Source: Rossellomorea sp. y25
GTDB lineage: Bacteria; Bacillota; Bacilli; Bacillales; Bacillaceae_B
Length of the DNA stretch: 64,000 nucleotides
Reading direction: 5' to 3'
Assembly (NCBI RefSeq): GCF_038049935.1
Contig: NZ_CP145886.1
Coordinates: 2,426,501 to 2,490,500, forward strand
Part shown: one piece after another, positions 61,825 to 64,000 of the stretch
How the letters are laid out: the number at the start of each line of letters is the position of its first letter
Position numbering within the stretch: position 1 is the stretch's first letter
Program-made: the position numbers and the translations under genes
Notes under the pieces: generated by a model
What the model saw: the letters and a program-made list of their open reading frames with translations, nothing else
What the model was told of the DNA's origin: nothing
Databases searched by the model: none

Positions 61825-62919
61825 CTACTTCTTTATTAACTCATTTATTTCCTGAAAGATTTCTTCTCTAATCGTATTCACCTTTGAAAAGTCCATTGCT
61901 CTTATATAGATGGATTCAAGTTGTTCACGAAGACACTTAGCTTCTTTAAGATATGAGATTGCTTCTTTCATTTTATCCTTATAAGCTTTTGTCGTTCGTT
62001 CTATATCGGCAGCATATTTTTCATCTGTCCCTTGGGTGATGCATCGTTCATACATATCGATGATTTCATCAGATTCCCGGTCAGGAAAATATTCATGTGG
62101 TGCTGTACTATCGAAAATAGCGATTCCTTTTTCTCTAATGATCAACATATCAAGACTATTAGGGTCAAATCCACAATGATAAACCTCTACGTCATAACCC
62201 TTCTCTTCTCCAGCAGAAGCAATTTTCTTTAACATCGTTGACTTTCCGGATCCTGCACGCCCTTTGATGAAGTAGCGCTTACCGACATCCTCTGTTAAAT
62301 TCTGAATGTAGTCAACTGCCCCATCAGGAGTAGCGGCACCTAAGAACCGATGTTTGACAGTAGAGGGTTTAGAAAGACTCTTATTATCAAAGAAGAGTGA
62401 AATTAACTCATCTGCTAATTCATTCGCTTTTGGGAAGTTCATGTTGGAAATGTAGATTTCTTCTATGTCATCATGGGCACTCAGGGATGCGGCAAAGGTA
62501 TCGTATGCTTTCTGAAAGAATGAGCCGATTTTATCGTTTAAGCCAAGGATTTCCTCTTTGTGCGGCAAAAGTTTATTTGAGTCCCATGCCGCTCCTAAAT
62601 TCACATATTCTTCAATAACGCCGGGTGCTTTCGGTTCTATAATATGAGGAGCCGTCCCATCCACAATGCCAACCCCAAATTCCGGGAGTAGAACGCCATC
62701 GATTGAGTGATTATCGGAAGCGCAATGTAAATAATCAACCTCTAACCCTTTACCCTCAAATCGTTCTCCAACCGACTTCATCAATGAGGATTTACCGGTC
62801 CCGGGACCACCCTTAAGGATATAAATCCGCTCTAATCCATTTAACACCGAATCATATAGACTGTAAAAGCCTTTAGCCGTATTTCCCCCAGCATAATAAT
62901 GACGAACCTTTCCTTTCAT
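61825..62919 (-). CDS. Tandem P-loop NTPase-like protein (PRK06851-type)
   Basis: The 364-residue product has two Walker A motifs: ILKGGPGTGKSSLMKSVGERF near residue 34 (in part LKGGPGTGKSSLM) and FIKGRAGSGKSTMLKKIA near residue 222. Each is followed by a very similar pattern: HCASDNHSIDGVLLPEFGVGIVDGTAPH in the first half and HCGFDPNSLDMLIIREKGIAIFDSTAPH in the second (compare VGIVDGTAPH and IAIFDSTAPH). This shows internal duplication of one NTPase fold. Such proteins occur in Bacillus without assigned function. ATG at 62919 follows GAAAGGGTGA; a longer frame from 62952 is less likely. Confidence 0.82.
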   Translation of the reverse strand: MKGKVRHYYAGGNTAKGFYSLYDSVLNGLERIYILKGGPGTGKSSLMKSVGERFEGKGLEVDYLHCASDNHSIDGVLLPEFGVGIVDGTAPHIIEPKAPGVIEEYVNLGAAWDSNKLLPHKEEILGLNDKIGSFFQKAYDTFAASLSAHDDIEEIYISNMNFPKANELADELISLFFDNKSLSKPSTVKHRFLGAATPDGAVDYIQNLTEDVGKRYFIKGRAGSGKSTMLKKIASAGEEKGYDVEVYHCGFDPNSLDMLIIREKGIAIFDSTAPHEYFPDRESDEIIDMYERCITQGTDEKYAADIERTTKAYKDKMKEAISYLKEAKCLREQLESIYIRAMDFSKVNTIREEIFQEINELIKK

Positions 62920-62983
62920 GAAATCACCCTTTCGCATCATATATTTAAACATATGATGTGGGGTCTAAATAGGTGAATACCCA

Positions 62984-63047
62984 CTGCAAAAGCGGGAGCG
63001 GCTTGTCGCCTCCCGCCGCTGGAGCTGGACGAAGCGAAAGCGGAAAC
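62984..63047 (-). repeat. Short Bacillaceae-type structured repeat C
   Basis: GCGGGAG (62992-62998) pairs with CTCCCGC (63010-63016); the rest reads GCTGGAGCTGGACGAAGCG and AAGCGGAAACG. The string matches a family of short intergenic repeats I know from Bacillaceae. It lies between the AIM24 gene terminator and the double P-loop gene. Confidence 0.6.
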
Positions 63048-63057
63048 GTTTGAAAAT

Positions 63058-63085
63058 AAAAAAACACTTCCACGAATGGAAATGC
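63058..63085 (-). terminator. Terminator after the AIM24-family gene
   Basis: CATTTCCA/TGGAAGTG stem with a TTCG tetraloop on the minus strand, then seven T. Confidence 0.9.
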
Positions 63086-63105
63086 TTTTTATGTATAGCA
63101 CTAAA

Positions 63106-63906
63106 TCAATCGTCTCCGTTTAGAAAATCACCGATTCCACCAAGTAAACTTCCCTCACCAGTCGAACGACCTCCGCCCTGGGGAGCACTTGCATAAATTC
63201 TTTCAGCTAAACGACTGAATGGAAGTGACTGAATCCAGACAGTTCCAGGTCCACGGACTGTAGCAAAAAACAATCCTTCTCCTCCAAGGAAGGCAGATTT
63301 AATCTTTCCGACGTACTCGATATTGTAGTCCACATCTTTCGTCATGGCCACTAAGCAACCCGTATCTACCCGTAACATTTCGCCAGGTTGAAGTTCTTTT
63401 CTATAGATCGTACCTCCTGCATGAAGAAAGGCTAATCCGTCGCCCTCAAGCTTCTGCATAATAAATCCTTCACCGCCGAAGAAGCCTGTTCCTAATTTCT
63501 TTTGAAAATCGATCCCAACAGAAACTCCTTTTGCTGCACATAGAAAGGCATCCTTTTGACAAACAACTTTACCGCCTAATTCACTTAGATCAACCGGGAT
63601 GATTTTTCCTGGATAAGGGGCAGCGAATGATACATGCTTTTTACCCCTCCCCTCATTGGTGAATACGGTCATGAACAAGCTTTCACCCGTTAATACACGC
63701 TTCCCTGCACCAACAAGCTTTCCTAAAAACCCCCCGGTCCCGCTACCCTTGGAACCATCTCCAAAGATCGTTTCCATCTCTATGCCGTCTTCCATCATCA
63801 TCATTCCACCAGCTTCGGCTACGGCACTTTCTCCTGGATCCAATTCTATTTCAACAAACTGCATATCGTCCCCATGCAATTTATACTCAATTTCATGTGA
63901 ATTCAT
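63106..63906 (-). CDS. AIM24/TIGR00266-family protein
   Basis: The 266-residue beta-rich protein matches the AIM24-like family: [21 protein letters not shown] near residue 18 (in part [17 protein letters not shown]), [27 protein letters not shown] near residue 58 (in part [13 protein letters not shown]), and [25 protein letters not shown] near residue 210. The Gly/Met-rich N-terminal motif and the G-E-S-L-F loop are conserved. Function is unknown; mitochondrial AIM24 helps inner membrane organisation. Site AGAAGGGGG. It is the last complete gene of the window. Confidence 0.9.
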   Translation of the reverse strand: MNSHEIEYKLHGDDMQFVEIELDPGESAVAEAGGMMMMEDGIEMETIFGDGSKGSGTGGFLGKLVGAGKRVLTGESLFMTVFTNEGRGKKHVSFAAPYPGKIIPVDLSELGGKVVCQKDAFLCAAKGVSVGIDFQKKLGTGFFGGEGFIMQKLEGDGLAFLHAGGTIYRKELQPGEMLRVDTGCLVAMTKDVDYNIEYVGKIKSAFLGGEGLFFATVRGPGTVWIQSLPFSRLAERIYASAPQGGGRSTGEGSLLGGIGDFLNGDD

Positions 63907-64000
63907 TCCTTGTTCCCCCTTCTAATTTCAAGCATATTTACCTATTCTTCAAGACAGATGCATTTCCCTTCTCTAATTCTATTTTCGCAATAATGAGATT
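63907..64000. other. Right-edge noncoding or partial-gene sequence
   Basis: Two leftward frames are open from base 64000 until stops at 63938-63940 and in the adjacent frame slightly further in. Either could be the end of a gene lying beyond the window; too little is present to decide. Confidence 0.3.

Noticed and set aside
63938..64000. Possible C-terminal end of a gene entering from the right edge (leftward)
   Set aside because: Two overlapping frames are open and only about 20 codons are present; neither matches a recognisable family.

Overview
This window is chromosomal DNA from a low-to-moderate G+C Firmicute of the Bacillaceae. Evidence for that is the order yneT-parE-parC-alsT (a Bacillus arrangement), a LexA (DinR)-type box before parE, Bacillus-type guanine, SAM-I and TPP riboswitches, a DesK/DesR pair and strong AGGAGG ribosome binding sites. 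A marine or soil relative such as Rossellomorea or a neighbouring genus is a guess; nothing here fixes the genus.

Layout. Positions 1-12.4 kb are read rightward: the end of an osmoprotectant ABC transporter (ATPase, permease, lipoprotein), yneT, topoisomerase IV (parE, parC), an AGCS amino acid:Na+ symporter, a secreted VCBS-like protein, a staygreen (SGR) homologue, a YkuK-type RNase H-like protein and a His/Cys-rich small protein. From 12.6 kb to the end almost everything is read leftward. Just before this strand switch lies a gene-free AT-rich stretch with an excellent dif-like XerC/XerD site (10902-10929). Together with the parEC neighbourhood this suggests the window spans the replication terminus.

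The leftward part is a series of metabolic operons. (i) 12.6-18.0 kb: N-succinylamino acid racemase, GNAT acyltransferase, M20 deacylase, YjiH membrane protein and an RpiR regulator, which together look like a D- to L-amino acid conversion route. (ii) 18.1-19.7 kb: an acyl-CoA ligase. (iii) 19.9-22.0 kb: xpt-pbuX under a guanine riboswitch. (iv) 22.1-30.1 kb: the complete assimilatory sulfate pathway plus siroheme synthesis, headed by a SAM-I riboswitch and a 51-residue YezD protein. (v) 30.2-41.6 kb: a 13-gene acyl-CoA catabolic cluster containing an ACAD10/11-type kinase and acyl-CoA dehydrogenase pair, a TetR regulator and two matching palindromic operators. (vi) 41.7-43.1 kb: a TcyP-type cystine transporter. 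(vii) 43.2-52.2 kb: an 11-gene thiamine salvage/synthesis operon with an HMP-type ECF transporter behind one TPP riboswitch. (viii) 52.4-54.2 kb: DesR/DesK without a desaturase gene. (ix) 54.3-63.9 kb: a ribbon-helix-helix-like protein, a secreted double cyanophycinase, two Bacillaceae-type structured repeats, small unknowns, exoA, a DEAD-box helicase, a double P-loop protein and an AIM24-family protein.

The most interesting items are the kinase-containing acyl-CoA cluster with its two TetR operators, the dif/terminus candidate, the D- to L-amino acid cluster with its own transporter and regulator, the secreted tandem cyanophycinase, and the staygreen homologue. No prophage, IS element or CRISPR array was seen.
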